Assembly (NCBI RefSeq): GCF_000407445.1
Contig: NZ_ASWB01000002.1
Span: forward strand, 496,001 to 560,000
DNA from: Enterococcus moraviensis ATCC BAA-383
GTDB taxonomy: Bacteria > Bacillota > Bacilli > Lactobacillales > Enterococcaceae
Length of the DNA stretch: 64,000 nt
Direction: 5' to 3'
Position 1 is the stretch's first letter. Each line of letters begins with the position of its first letter. Shown piece after piece: positions 44,345 to 53,634 of this stretch. A program made the position numbers and the translations under genes. Below the pieces are notes generated by a model. The model saw only the letters and a program-made list of their open reading frames with translations. It searched no databases and was not told the DNA's origin.

Positions 44345-46939
44345 ATGAAGATAAAAAAATGGCTTAAAAGTAAAGGTTGGGCATTTCTTTTAAGTGTACT
44401 TATTCCCATCGGAATAATGGCAGTGGTTTACTTAACGATGGACATTTATCCAACTAGTCAGAGAACAGTTTTAGCGAGTGATGCGTTATCTCAAACATCC
44501 AATTTTTTCGCAAGTTTCAATAATACTTTACATGGAAAACAGAGTTTTTTTTATACCTGGTATGGTTCCTTGGGATTGAATTACTGGTCATTTATGGCCT
44601 ATTACATAAACGGAATTTTTAGTTTTATCGTTGCATTTTTTGATAATCAACATATTCCTGATGCACTGTATTTGATTTTGTTACTAAAGTTTGGCGCTAT
44701 TGGTGGTACATTTTGGGTCATGAGTGATCGCTTATTTAAGGTGCCACAAATCGTGAAAATAATGTTAAGTGTTAGTTTTGCTTTATGTGGTTTTAGTATT
44801 GCTTATTCACCGCAGCAAATGTGGTTAGATGGGCTGATCTATTTACCTTTAGTTATTTTAGGAATCCATCTTCTGATGGATAAACGAAAACCTGCACTAT
44901 TATTTATTAGTTACTTATTATTATTTTTATCTAATTTCTATATGGCATTTATGGTTGGCGTATTTTCATTTTTATATGTATTTTGCCGATTTTTAACAAA
45001 TCCTAAGCGCTTCAAAACAAGCTTGGTTCCATACTTAATAACCTCATTACTCGCAGGTGGCGCTTCAATGGTTACGATCTTGCCTACATTATTGGATTTA
45101 AAAAATAATGGTGAGGGGTTAACACCAATTTATAGTTTTTTAACAAGAGGAACGGATGTCTGGGATATTCCAGCAAAAACAATGGTAGGTTCCTACGATA
45201 CGAGTAAATATGGGAGCGCACCATTTATTTATTTTGGCATGCTTGGTTTGATTTTTTGTCTTTTTTATTTTGTAAGCCGGAACGTACCGCTGAAAAATAA
45301 ACTGATCTATGGCAGTTTGTTTCTTGTATTGATTGCAAGTGTGTATATCGAACCGATGAATCTATTTTGGCATGGGATGCATTCGCCTTATATGTTTTTA
45401 TTTCGATTTAGCTTCTTGTTTTCTTTTTTAGGCCTTTTATTGGCAGGCTTTGGAATGGAAAATGTAACGAAAGATGATTTTAATCATATCGTAAATTGTG
45501 TGTTGGGTTTGATTTTTCTTTATGTTTTGATCAGTTTTGTAGCAAACCGTAAAAGATATGAGTATTTGGATCAGAAAACATTACTCATTACTCTGACTGT
45601 TGCATTGCTTTATGTACTGTTAGGCGTTCTACTTCAAAAATGGCCTAAGCGTTTGGTATTGATCGGATGTTTATTTTCCATTGTTTTCATCGGTGAACAA
45701 TTTATGAATGCGCAAAGCATTGTCAAAGGGATTGCAGGAGAATGGAATTATCCAGATCGCAGAGCCTACGATGATCACTTTTCTGATATTGAGACCTTGA
45801 TAGAGGAAACAAAAAAAGAGAATACGAGTCTATACCGGGTAGGAAATGTAGATGCAACTTCGCGAAATGAGAGCTTTATTCATGGATATAGCGGTGTTAC
45901 CATGTTTTCTTCTATTCGAAATCGTCACTCTTCACAGTATTTAGATCAGTTAGGATTTCGTTCAGCGGGAACTAATTTGACGATCCAATACGAAAATAAC
46001 ACGTTGATCATGGATGCGTTATTAGGGATAAAATACAATCTAGCAAAAGAGGATTTAAGAAAATATGGCTATAAAGTAGTGAAAACAGCAGGAGATTACA
46101 CCTTATATGAAAATCAGTTTGCAATGCCTCTAGGTATTTTAACAGACAAGGGAATCTACAAAAAAGATGCCGTGAAAAATCAAACAGAATTAATGCAATA
46201 TCTATCAGGTGAGAAATCAAATATCTTTTCCTTTGCTGAAGTTGAAACGGTGAAAGAAAATAATGTCAAAGTGGAAGAACAAGAAGGCGGCGTTTATTAT
46301 TCAAGAACAGCCAATGCCAATCGAGAATTAACGTATTCAATTGACGTTCCAGCCCATTCCCAAGCCTATTTAAGTCTATATGGAAAAGGAACCGAAGTGG
46401 ATATCATTACGAAAGTGAATGGAATACAACGCCATGGTAGTTTGGATTCTAGCGGCCAGTATTATGATTTAGGGTATTACAAGGAAGCTAAAACAATTGA
46501 GGTTCAGGTGGTATTCACGGGTGAAAATGTTGTGCAACTTGTAAAACCAAAAGCGATGTTCTTAAATAGTGATCAGTTTGAGAATATGATGAACACTATC
46601 AAAAAAAAGGGTGTTTCTTTTGAAACGAGTGGTCGAACTTCAGAAGCAGAAGTTGATTTGCCTAAAGACCAAGTGATATTGACAACGATCCCATTTGACA
46701 AAGGCTGGATAGCATACATTGATGGGAAACAAGTAGAAATTCCCACATTTAAAGATGCTTTCTTAGCATTGCCTGTGCCAAAAGGGAAACATAACGTGAA
46801 ATTGGTATTTTTACCTGAAGGCTTTAGAATCGGCCTTTCACTTTTCGTTAGTTGTATCCTGCTTTTTATAGTGTACAGCTGGTGGCTAAGGAAAGAAATG
46901 AAACAACAGATCCATATACAAAAGGAGAAAGAGGAATGA
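44345..46939 (+). CDS. YfhO family membrane glycosyltransferase-like protein
   Basis: An 864-residue GT-C-fold protein with about 13 membrane helices and a large extracellular region (about 475-830). The N-terminal 'SDALSQTSNFFASFNNTLHGKQSFFYTWYGSLGLNYW' is a YfhO signature. In Firmicutes YfhO transfers sugars from undecaprenyl phosphate to lipoteichoic acid with a GT2 partner. A GT2 gene lies in the same cluster (50370). RBS AGGAGG. The gene following overlaps its end. Confidence 0.87.
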   Translation: MKIKKWLKSKGWAFLLSVLIPIGIMAVVYLTMDIYPTSQRTVLASDALSQTSNFFASFNNTLHGKQSFFYTWYGSLGLNYWSFMAYYINGIFSFIVAFFDNQHIPDALYLILLLKFGAIGGTFWVMSDRLFKVPQIVKIMLSVSFALCGFSIAYSPQQMWLDGLIYLPLVILGIHLLMDKRKPALLFISYLLLFLSNFYMAFMVGVFSFLYVFCRFLTNPKRFKTSLVPYLITSLLAGGASMVTILPTLLDLKNNGEGLTPIYSFLTRGTDVWDIPAKTMVGSYDTSKYGSAPFIYFGMLGLIFCLFYFVSRNVPLKNKLIYGSLFLVLIASVYIEPMNLFWHGMHSPYMFLFRFSFLFSFLGLLLAGFGMENVTKDDFNHIVNCVLGLIFLYVLISFVANRKRYEYLDQKTLLITLTVALLYVLLGVLLQKWPKRLVLIGCLFSIVFIGEQFMNAQSIVKGIAGEWNYPDRRAYDDHFSDIETLIEETKKENTSLYRVGNVDATSRNESFIHGYSGVTMFSSIRNRHSSQYLDQLGFRSAGTNLTIQYENNTLIMDALLGIKYNLAKEDLRKYGYKVVKTAGDYTLYENQFAMPLGILTDKGIYKKDAVKNQTELMQYLSGEKSNIFSFAEVETVKENNVKVEEQEGGVYYSRTANANRELTYSIDVPAHSQAYLSLYGKGTEVDIITKVNGIQRHGSLDSSGQYYDLGYYKEAKTIEVQVVFTGENVVQLVKPKAMFLNSDQFENMMNTIKKKGVSFETSGRTSEAEVDLPKDQVILTTIPFDKGWIAYIDGKQVEIPTFKDAFLALPVPKGKHNVKLVFLPEGFRIGLSLFVSCILLFIVYSWWLRKEMKQQIHIQKEKEE

Positions 46940-47907
46940 AAAAAGCAATAGGGTATTTATCAATCTTAGTTCTTAGTTTACTCGTCATCAGTGGCTGTTC
47001 CGCAAAATTATCGGATGAAAAACAATCCTTTGAAGCAGATGGTATTGAATATCAATTTCAACTGCCGAGTACTTGGGAAGTTACCAAAGATTACAAAGCA
47101 ACGTATAACAAGTCAGCTGTTTTTGGAGCCAAAGATAAAAAGAGTAATTCTTCTTTATTTGTTTTAGCTTCTCGTAAAGAGAATGTTGATTTAGATAATT
47201 TTGGTGAACGAACACGTAAAGAGTTGGCAAAGCTGTATAACTATAAAGCGAAAGATATTTATATGAAAGAATCCAAGGTTGGGCAGTATAAAGCCTACAA
47301 ATTTACATTAAACACTACATTTGATAAGCGTTCTATGTGGCTTCATCTCTATTATATAGAGACAGAACACGGGTTGGTTCAATTTGATTTTTATTCTGCT
47401 GACGACGGAAAATATGAAAAACGGGTTGATATTATTGATTCCTCCGCCTATTCCGTCAAAGAAAAAGAGGATCAAGGCCCAGTTGAGGAGGAGGATGATA
47501 TTGCCTTCGATTCAAGCGAATTAAATGTAAAAGTGACGGGTGTAATGAGTTTAGCTGGTGAGAATGATACGTCTGTTTATGCGATTCGTTATATGGTTAC
47601 AAACAAAGGGAAGCAAGAGGAGATCACACCAAAGAAATGGCAAGAGTTGATTCAAGTAATGCAAGATGATCAGGTCTTACAAGAAGGAACAGTAAAAAAA
47701 GATGATCAAGTAGTGGATATCACGAAGCTATTAAACCAGCAAAATCAAAAAATTCCTGCTGGAAAAACACTTGAATCCGTTGCTGTATACACATTGAAAG
47801 ACAAGACAAAAGATCTAGTGCTTACCCCCTCTAAAGAAGTATTTAAAGAGGCTGAACCTGTACATTTAACACTCGAAACAGATAGTGGAAAGGATGGCGA
47901 AAAATAA
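46936..47907 (+). CDS. Lipoprotein with DUF5067-like C-terminal domain
   Basis: A 323-residue lipoprotein. Lipobox VISGC at about residue 21, then an N-terminal domain ('GIEYQFQLPSTWEVTKDY', reminiscent of secreted beta-sandwich lipoproteins) and an Ig-like DUF5067-type domain (about 195-310). The start overlaps the YfhO stop in ATGA, so translation is coupled. Function unknown; extracellular, membrane-tethered. Confidence 0.8.
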   Translation: MKKAIGYLSILVLSLLVISGCSAKLSDEKQSFEADGIEYQFQLPSTWEVTKDYKATYNKSAVFGAKDKKSNSSLFVLASRKENVDLDNFGERTRKELAKLYNYKAKDIYMKESKVGQYKAYKFTLNTTFDKRSMWLHLYYIETEHGLVQFDFYSADDGKYEKRVDIIDSSAYSVKEKEDQGPVEEEDDIAFDSSELNVKVTGVMSLAGENDTSVYAIRYMVTNKGKQEEITPKKWQELIQVMQDDQVLQEGTVKKDDQVVDITKLLNQQNQKIPAGKTLESVAVYTLKDKTKDLVLTPSKEVFKEAEPVHLTLETDSGKDGEK

Positions 47908-48644
47908 TGCGAAAACAGCGCATACTGTTTTTTTGTGTGGCAACGGCTTTGGTTCTTATAGTCAGTGCCTGTTCAGTAAATAAAAAAACAGCGGCTATAG
48001 AACACGAACAACTTCTGTGGCACGAAACCAGAGAAAAGCCTTTTGGCCGATTTGATTATCCAAAGATCAGTAAAAAAGAAGGGCTGTCCTTACTTAAAAA
48101 TAAATTTAACGTAAAAGTACCTGATATGATCACCCAAGCAGAGACATTGATGGAAAAAGAAGTAGTAACAGATGAAGTAAAGGCTGATGATCCCGAATAT
48201 ACGCTTTACGCTGAAGGGGATGAGTTAAGAATTCAAGGCTATTATCCATTTTCTAAAGAGAATCAGTTAGAAACAGTTGCTATGGTAGAATTTACGTATT
48301 TGTATACGCGGGAAGAAAAAGATGTTCGACTAAGAACGCAGAGTTTTTCTATTGTGAAAGCTGGAGAAAAAGAGCTGTTTACAAAAGAAAAATTTCATAC
48401 GCTGTTAGAAGAAACCGCTAAAATAATTGATTTGCCTAAAACAATAACGGATCGTTCGATTGAAAATTTTGAAAAAAAATATGCACAACTAGAAGATCGT
48501 CCGGCATCACAACGAGTGAAAGTTTATAGTAATGATGAAGAAATGACTGAAAAGAAACGAATCACCCAGTCGATAATAGCCGAATTCGATCCACAAAAAG
48601 AATTGAAAGGAGTGCAAGCGGCTATTGTGGACCGTACAGAATAA
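47907..48644 (+). CDS. Lipoprotein of unknown function
   Basis: A 245-residue protein with a lipobox VSAC near residue 22 and a charged, alpha/beta extracellular domain without recognised motifs. The start codon overlaps the last base of the preceding lipoprotein gene. It may work with that neighbour at the membrane face. No family assigned. Confidence 0.75.
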   Translation: MRKQRILFFCVATALVLIVSACSVNKKTAAIEHEQLLWHETREKPFGRFDYPKISKKEGLSLLKNKFNVKVPDMITQAETLMEKEVVTDEVKADDPEYTLYAEGDELRIQGYYPFSKENQLETVAMVEFTYLYTREEKDVRLRTQSFSIVKAGEKELFTKEKFHTLLEETAKIIDLPKTITDRSIENFEKKYAQLEDRPASQRVKVYSNDEEMTEKKRITQSIIAEFDPQKELKGVQAAIVDRTE

Positions 48645-48666
48645 ATGAATAAAAGGGAGAAAATAA

Positions 48667-50346
48667 ATGGCAGTTGTTGTACTATATGCAGTTATGCTAG
48701 GATTTGTTGGCGTTGGAGCTGCTTTTCTTAGTCGAGTATGGAAGCAAGGTGAACAGAATAAAAAACAAAAGGAGTTTCTACAACTTCTTTTCTTTCTGTT
48801 TGTTGTTGGAATCATCACGCGTTATATCAATATCGATCAACTGCCTGGTCTCCAAATTGATGAAGCGATGTCAGGCTATGATACATGGGCATTAGCAAAT
48901 TATGGGACAGATAGTGCGTTGAATTCATGGCCAATTTATCTGATAGGCTATGGAACAGGCCCATCAGCTTTTTACACCTATTTATCCTTACCTTTCGTTA
49001 AAGTGTTAGGCTTGTCACTTGTTAGCACCCGTTTAGCGATGTTGTTTCTATCTTCTGTGACCATTCTTGTCGTGTTATGGATGTTGCTGAAGCTCAATTT
49101 ATCTGAAAAATTAACGCTATCTATCTTCTTTATGTTGATCATCAGTCCATGGCACCTGTTGATCAGTCGGATTGGACTTGATGCAAATGTAGCCCCTCAT
49201 TTGCTACTCATTGCAGTTTGTCTAATTCTGGTTGGGATGAATGAAAGAGGAAAAAGACAGACAATTTTTTACAGTAGTGCCATTTGTCTAATTGGCTTAA
49301 CTTCGTATGCATATTTGGCAACATGGTATTTTTTACCCTTGTTCTTGTTGTTTCTTTTAGGATATTTCTTAAAAAATCGTTTGCTGAGAAGCAAACAAGT
49401 GATTTGTTTAATGAGTGTTTTATTCATTACAATTATCCCAATTGTGATTTTTGCATATGTCCAATATGTACGTCATGAAACCCTTACTATTTTCGGCATA
49501 ACATTTGCAAAAATGATTGGTAGTCAAAGTGAAGGGCAAACTATTTTGTTTCAAAAAGATATCTGGGGTGCTTTTTTAGGCAATCTTCAAAGGATTCTTG
49601 GTTTTCTTTTAAGCGGTAGAGATGGTTTGATTTTTAGTTCAATACAAGGATTTGGCTTTATGTATAATTTAGCTGGATTACTTCTAGCTAGCTTAGGATG
49701 GAGCAAGATGCGTCAAGAGAAAAGCCCGCTAACGCAATTAACGATTGGTTGGTTTTTATGTAGTCTACCATTAATATTGATTATTGTTCCTGTTGTGCAT
49801 CATTGGAATGTGATGATGTTCCCTATAATTATTATGATGGGATATGGCCTTTCAAGTTTGTGGTCAACAGAAACTAAGCGAGTGTTTCAGACTGCTTTTG
49901 CGTTTTTCTCAGTGTTATTTGTGTTTTATGTCTACACGTACAATAGTGTGTACAAGGAAGAACAACAAGATAGTACCTATATGGCACCCATCACACTTGA
50001 AGAAACACTGGCTGTTGGAAATGAAAAAAAACTTGAGAGAATCTATATCGACCGGACTAGTTTGAAACAGTTACAGGACTTAACATTTATATTCATCCGT
50101 TTCTTTGACCCGATTTCACCGGAAAGTTACCAGGCTAGTCGAGATGCTCCATATGATAAAAATAGTAATATGACTTATCGCTATTATGGAAAATACACTT
50201 TTTTAGAAGAGGACGAGAAGATTGAAACGGATAAAGCAAGTGTAGGCTATCTTTACCACAAAGGCACTGATTTATCGAAAAAAACATTTTTAAAGGATTT
50301 TGCAGTGTTTGAAAATGCTGATTTTTTCCTTTTTTATAAAGAATAG
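48667..50346 (+). CDS. GT39-like membrane glycosyltransferase
   Basis: A 559-residue protein with about eleven membrane helices. The first extracellular loop holds an acidic motif, LQIDEAMSGYDTWALANYG, of the GT-C/ArnT-PMT type (catalytic Asp/Glu), then 'LVSTRLAMLFLSS'. Such enzymes use undecaprenyl-phosphate-linked sugars on the outer face of the membrane. The acceptor is unknown: lipid, teichoic acid or protein. RBS AAGGGAG. Confidence 0.82.
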   Translation: MAVVVLYAVMLGFVGVGAAFLSRVWKQGEQNKKQKEFLQLLFFLFVVGIITRYINIDQLPGLQIDEAMSGYDTWALANYGTDSALNSWPIYLIGYGTGPSAFYTYLSLPFVKVLGLSLVSTRLAMLFLSSVTILVVLWMLLKLNLSEKLTLSIFFMLIISPWHLLISRIGLDANVAPHLLLIAVCLILVGMNERGKRQTIFYSSAICLIGLTSYAYLATWYFLPLFLLFLLGYFLKNRLLRSKQVICLMSVLFITIIPIVIFAYVQYVRHETLTIFGITFAKMIGSQSEGQTILFQKDIWGAFLGNLQRILGFLLSGRDGLIFSSIQGFGFMYNLAGLLLASLGWSKMRQEKSPLTQLTIGWFLCSLPLILIIVPVVHHWNVMMFPIIIMMGYGLSSLWSTETKRVFQTAFAFFSVLFVFYVYTYNSVYKEEQQDSTYMAPITLEETLAVGNEKKLERIYIDRTSLKQLQDLTFIFIRFFDPISPESYQASRDAPYDKNSNMTYRYYGKYTFLEEDEKIETDKASVGYLYHKGTDLSKKTFLKDFAVFENADFFLFYKE

Positions 50347-50369
50347 CTAGACGTTAGGAGGAAATCTAA

Positions 50370-51392
50370 ATGAAACGAATTACTGTAATTATTCCATTTC
50401 TAAATGAAGAATCTGTATTAGAAAAAATGTATGAGCGGTTGACGTTATTAGCCGATAGTTGCTGTGACTATCGGTTTGATTTCCTATTTGTAAACGATGG
50501 TAGCACGGATCAAAGTTTACCGATTATCTTGGGATTAAAAGCGTTTGATGACAGAATATCAGTTGTTGATTTGTCACGGAATTATGGCAAAGAGATTGCG
50601 ATGTTAGCAGGTTTTGACCATGCTCAAGGAGATGCAGCAGTAGTCATTGATTCAGATTTACAGCAACCACCAGAGCTAATTAAAGAAATGATTGTTTGGT
50701 GGGAAAAAGGCTATGAAGATGTGTATGCTGTCAGAAAGGAAAGAAAAGGAGAGCGTTTCTTAAAAAAGTGGACATCTGCTTTTTATTATAGAATTTTACA
50801 AAAAGCAAGTAAGACGAACATTTATCCAAATGCAGGTGATTTTCGTTTATTAGATCGCAAAGCGGTAGAGGCATTGAAAACGATACGAGAACAAGAACGC
50901 TATACTAAAGGATTATATAGCTGGATAGGATTTAAGAAAAAAGAACTTTTCTATAACGCAGATGAACGCGCAGGAGGAACAACAAAATGGCGTTTTTCTT
51001 CGTTGTTTCATTTGGCCATGAATGGGGTCACTTCGTATACAACGTTACCCTTGAAAATCACCACGATTATTGGAGGGATTGTTTCAATTGCAGCATTTCT
51101 ATATATGATGATCGTGTTAGTTCAAACATTGCTTTTAGGCGCTGATGTTTCAGGGTATCCTTCACTGATGATCGGTATCTTGTTTCTTGGCGGCCTTCAA
51201 TTGATATCCCTTGGTATCATCGGGGAGTATTTAGGACGTGTATTTAATGAAACCAAAAAGCGACCATTGTATTTTATTGATACGTATTATGAATCAAAAT
51301 CACCTCTATCAAAAAAGGAAAAGGTAGAGGAGAATCCGATTATTTCATTGCTGGAAGAAGAAAAAAGTATCAGAAAGGAGCAGCGGAACTAG
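50370..51392 (+). CDS. GT2 undecaprenyl-phosphate glycosyltransferase (CsbB/GtrB-like)
   Basis: A 340-residue enzyme. The N-terminal GT-A domain has VIIPFLNEE, FVNDGSTDQS and the metal motif IDSDLQQPPE (about residue 95). Two C-terminal helices (about 232-254 and 266-290) anchor it. It should load a hexose or HexNAc onto undecaprenyl phosphate inside the cell, feeding the YfhO/GT39 enzymes after flipping. RBS TAGGAGG. The next gene overlaps its last base. Confidence 0.9.
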   Translation: MKRITVIIPFLNEESVLEKMYERLTLLADSCCDYRFDFLFVNDGSTDQSLPIILGLKAFDDRISVVDLSRNYGKEIAMLAGFDHAQGDAAVVIDSDLQQPPELIKEMIVWWEKGYEDVYAVRKERKGERFLKKWTSAFYYRILQKASKTNIYPNAGDFRLLDRKAVEALKTIREQERYTKGLYSWIGFKKKELFYNADERAGGTTKWRFSSLFHLAMNGVTSYTTLPLKITTIIGGIVSIAAFLYMMIVLVQTLLLGADVSGYPSLMIGILFLGGLQLISLGIIGEYLGRVFNETKKRPLYFIDTYYESKSPLSKKEKVEENPIISLLEEEKSIRKEQRN

Positions 51393-52462
51393 TGAAAAGG
51401 CATTTAGGCATCGAATTATTAAGAATGGTGTCCATGTTCATGATTTTGATTTTACATATTTTAGGAAATGGTGGAATTTTAGAGAATGTCCAAAGTGGAA
51501 GCCTCAATTATTATTTTTTTTGGGGACTAGAAGTTCTCTGTTTTGTTGCGGTAAATTGTTTTGCGTTAATAACAGGTTACTTTATGATCGAAGGAAAGTG
51601 GCGGATCGAAAAATTCGTTCAGTTATGGCTTGAAGTATTCTTTTATTCGGTTACATTAAGTTTAATTGCTTACTATATTCTTGGAGACGTTGTTCCAATT
51701 TCGATGTATACGGATTCGTTATTTCCATTATTCAAAAAAAGTTATTGGTTCTTTTCGGCGTATGCAGGTCTTTTTGTCTTCATGCCGTTATTAAATAAGG
51801 CAATAAAAAGTTTTTCAAAAAAAGAAATGGTGTATGGCCTAGCTGTAATCGTCCTGTTGGGTTTTGCTTCCATTTTTGTACAATCAGATCCATTTAGTTT
51901 AATGGAAGGCTACAGTATGATTTGGTTGATATTCATGTATTTTATTGGTGCGTTTATTCGTTTACATGTGGCCATTGAATCACTCGATAAAAATAAAATG
52001 ATTCGGTATTATTTGGGGATAAACGCTATTTTGATGGGGCTGATTTTGATTGGAACAATGACAGGTAGCTTAGAAGCGTCAAAAAAAAACATTTGGTTTA
52101 TTGAATATGTATCGCCATTTATTTTAATAAGCTCTGTTTTGCTCTTTCTTTTATGCTTAAAAATACCTATCAAGAATAAATACGGTGTCTTTTTGATTGA
52201 GAAGCTTGCGCCGTTGTCTTTTGCAGTGTATCTTATCCATACTCATCCGATTATTTTCTATTTTATCCTAAAAGATCGTTTTATCTTTTTGACGAATGAA
52301 CCGATTGGAAGAGCAGTGATTTTAGTTTTACTATGGGCGTTCTTGATTTATGCAATCTGTCTTTTGATTGACTTCATCCGAACAATGCTATTTCAAGTAA
52401 TGCAAATCAAAAGCATAACGAAAAAAATTGGAGAAAAGGTTCATCAGTGGATTCCTTACTAA
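51392..52462 (+). CDS. Acyltransferase family 3 membrane protein (OafA/WecH-like)
   Basis: A 356-residue protein with about ten helices. The N-terminal 'GIELLRMVSMFMILILHILGNGG' has the conserved Arg and the catalytic-type His of the acyltransferase_3 family, and a late 'LSFAVYLIHTHPIIFY' block is also typical. It likely O- or N-acetylates a cell-surface glycan or lipid. GTG start overlapping the GT2 stop. Last gene of the cluster; a terminator follows. Confidence 0.87.
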   Translation: MKRHLGIELLRMVSMFMILILHILGNGGILENVQSGSLNYYFFWGLEVLCFVAVNCFALITGYFMIEGKWRIEKFVQLWLEVFFYSVTLSLIAYYILGDVVPISMYTDSLFPLFKKSYWFFSAYAGLFVFMPLLNKAIKSFSKKEMVYGLAVIVLLGFASIFVQSDPFSLMEGYSMIWLIFMYFIGAFIRLHVAIESLDKNKMIRYYLGINAILMGLILIGTMTGSLEASKKNIWFIEYVSPFILISSVLLFLLCLKIPIKNKYGVFLIEKLAPLSFAVYLIHTHPIIFYFILKDRFIFLTNEPIGRAVILVLLWAFLIYAICLLIDFIRTMLFQVMQIKSITKKIGEKVHQWIPY

Positions 52463-52464
52463 GA

Positions 52465-52507
52465 GAAGTTGAGATATAACGTGAAGCGTTGTGTCTCAGC
52501 TTTTTTT
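52465..52507 (+). terminator. Terminator closing the surface cluster
   Basis: GTTGAGATATAAC / GTTGTGTCTCAGC stem followed by TTTTTTT. Confidence 0.82.
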
Positions 52508-52697
52508 GAAAAATTCTTTAAAAATTATAATGATTTGTAACAAGAAGAAGTCTGTTATGCTATACTCAAAGTTACGAATTGAATTTTTCAAAACCAAAAT
52601 TTATCTTTGTTTGATCAACAATAATAGCGTATGAATAAAAGAGTAGTGAATCATTCAATGGAAAAAAACATATAGAACTAAAAAAGGAGTTTAACCA

Positions 52698-53549
52698 ATG
52701 AATATTGTTTTTTGTGATATAGATGGAACGTTCCAAGATCTTGCAGGTGAAGTGCCACAAGTCAACTACGATGCAATAACTGCCTTACAAAAACAAGGGG
52801 ATCATTTTGTTTTTATTAGTGGACGTGGGTACGAGCAGTTGAATGAATTAATGAATGAATTAGATAGTGAATGTGATGTCATTTTCAGCAATGGTGGCGG
52901 ATATAAGCTTGTAGGACAGCCTGTTCAATATAATCATTGTCTTTCTATAGAAGAATCTGAAAAGGCGATTGCTATTTTAGAAGCACGAAATATTTTCTAT
53001 CATATTCATACAAATAAAGGGATCATCTTAAAATCAGTAGATCACTATGAAAGCAATATCTTAGCATTAAGACAGAAACTTGAACCTATGGGAAAAGCAG
53101 GGCAACAAATCATGGACTTTAAAGAATCATTCTTTAAAGAACAATGCCAGCATGTTGAAGATCCTTATCATTATTTGGTTGAACATCCAGAGCTGAAAGT
53201 GATGAAAATCGAGTTGATGGAAGCGAGTGATGAGGAACATGTATTACTACGTGAATTATTGGCTAGTGAATCTGTAGATGTTTTTTCTTCTTTTACGCAA
53301 TGCTTAGAAATCGTCAATTCAAAAAGCAGTAAAGGAAATGCTATCAACGAGTTTATGAAAGACTTTCCAGATGCCCGCAGTTATGGAATTGGTGATGGAG
53401 AAAATGATTTGCCGATGTTAGAAGTTGTCGATATTCCAGTCGCTGTGGGAAATGCAAAAGAGAGTGTAAAAGAGAAGTGCCAACGAATTATTGGTGATTG
53501 TTTAGATGGCGGTGTTGGAAAGTTTATTTTTGAAGAAATCATCAAATAA
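52698..53549 (+). CDS. Cof-type HAD-IIB family phosphatase
   Basis: A 283-residue HAD hydrolase: motif I FCDIDGTFQD, motif II FISGRG, motif III lysine region (NSKSSKGNAI) and motif IV IGDGENDLPML. A C2B cap sits between motifs II and III. These enzymes dephosphorylate sugar phosphates or cofactors such as FMN or PLP; the substrate is not deducible. RBS AAAGGAG. Monocistronic or followed by the next membrane-protein gene. Confidence 0.9.
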   Translation: MNIVFCDIDGTFQDLAGEVPQVNYDAITALQKQGDHFVFISGRGYEQLNELMNELDSECDVIFSNGGGYKLVGQPVQYNHCLSIEESEKAIAILEARNIFYHIHTNKGIILKSVDHYESNILALRQKLEPMGKAGQQIMDFKESFFKEQCQHVEDPYHYLVEHPELKVMKIELMEASDEEHVLLRELLASESVDVFSSFTQCLEIVNSKSSKGNAINEFMKDFPDARSYGIGDGENDLPMLEVVDIPVAVGNAKESVKEKCQRIIGDCLDGGVGKFIFEEIIK

Positions 53550-53634
53550 ACGAGTTTATTTAATGAAGGAAGTTTGTAGTGTAGAAGAAATATACTATTA
53601 CGAAGTGACAAAGTTTTGATTTGGGAGAGTGACA

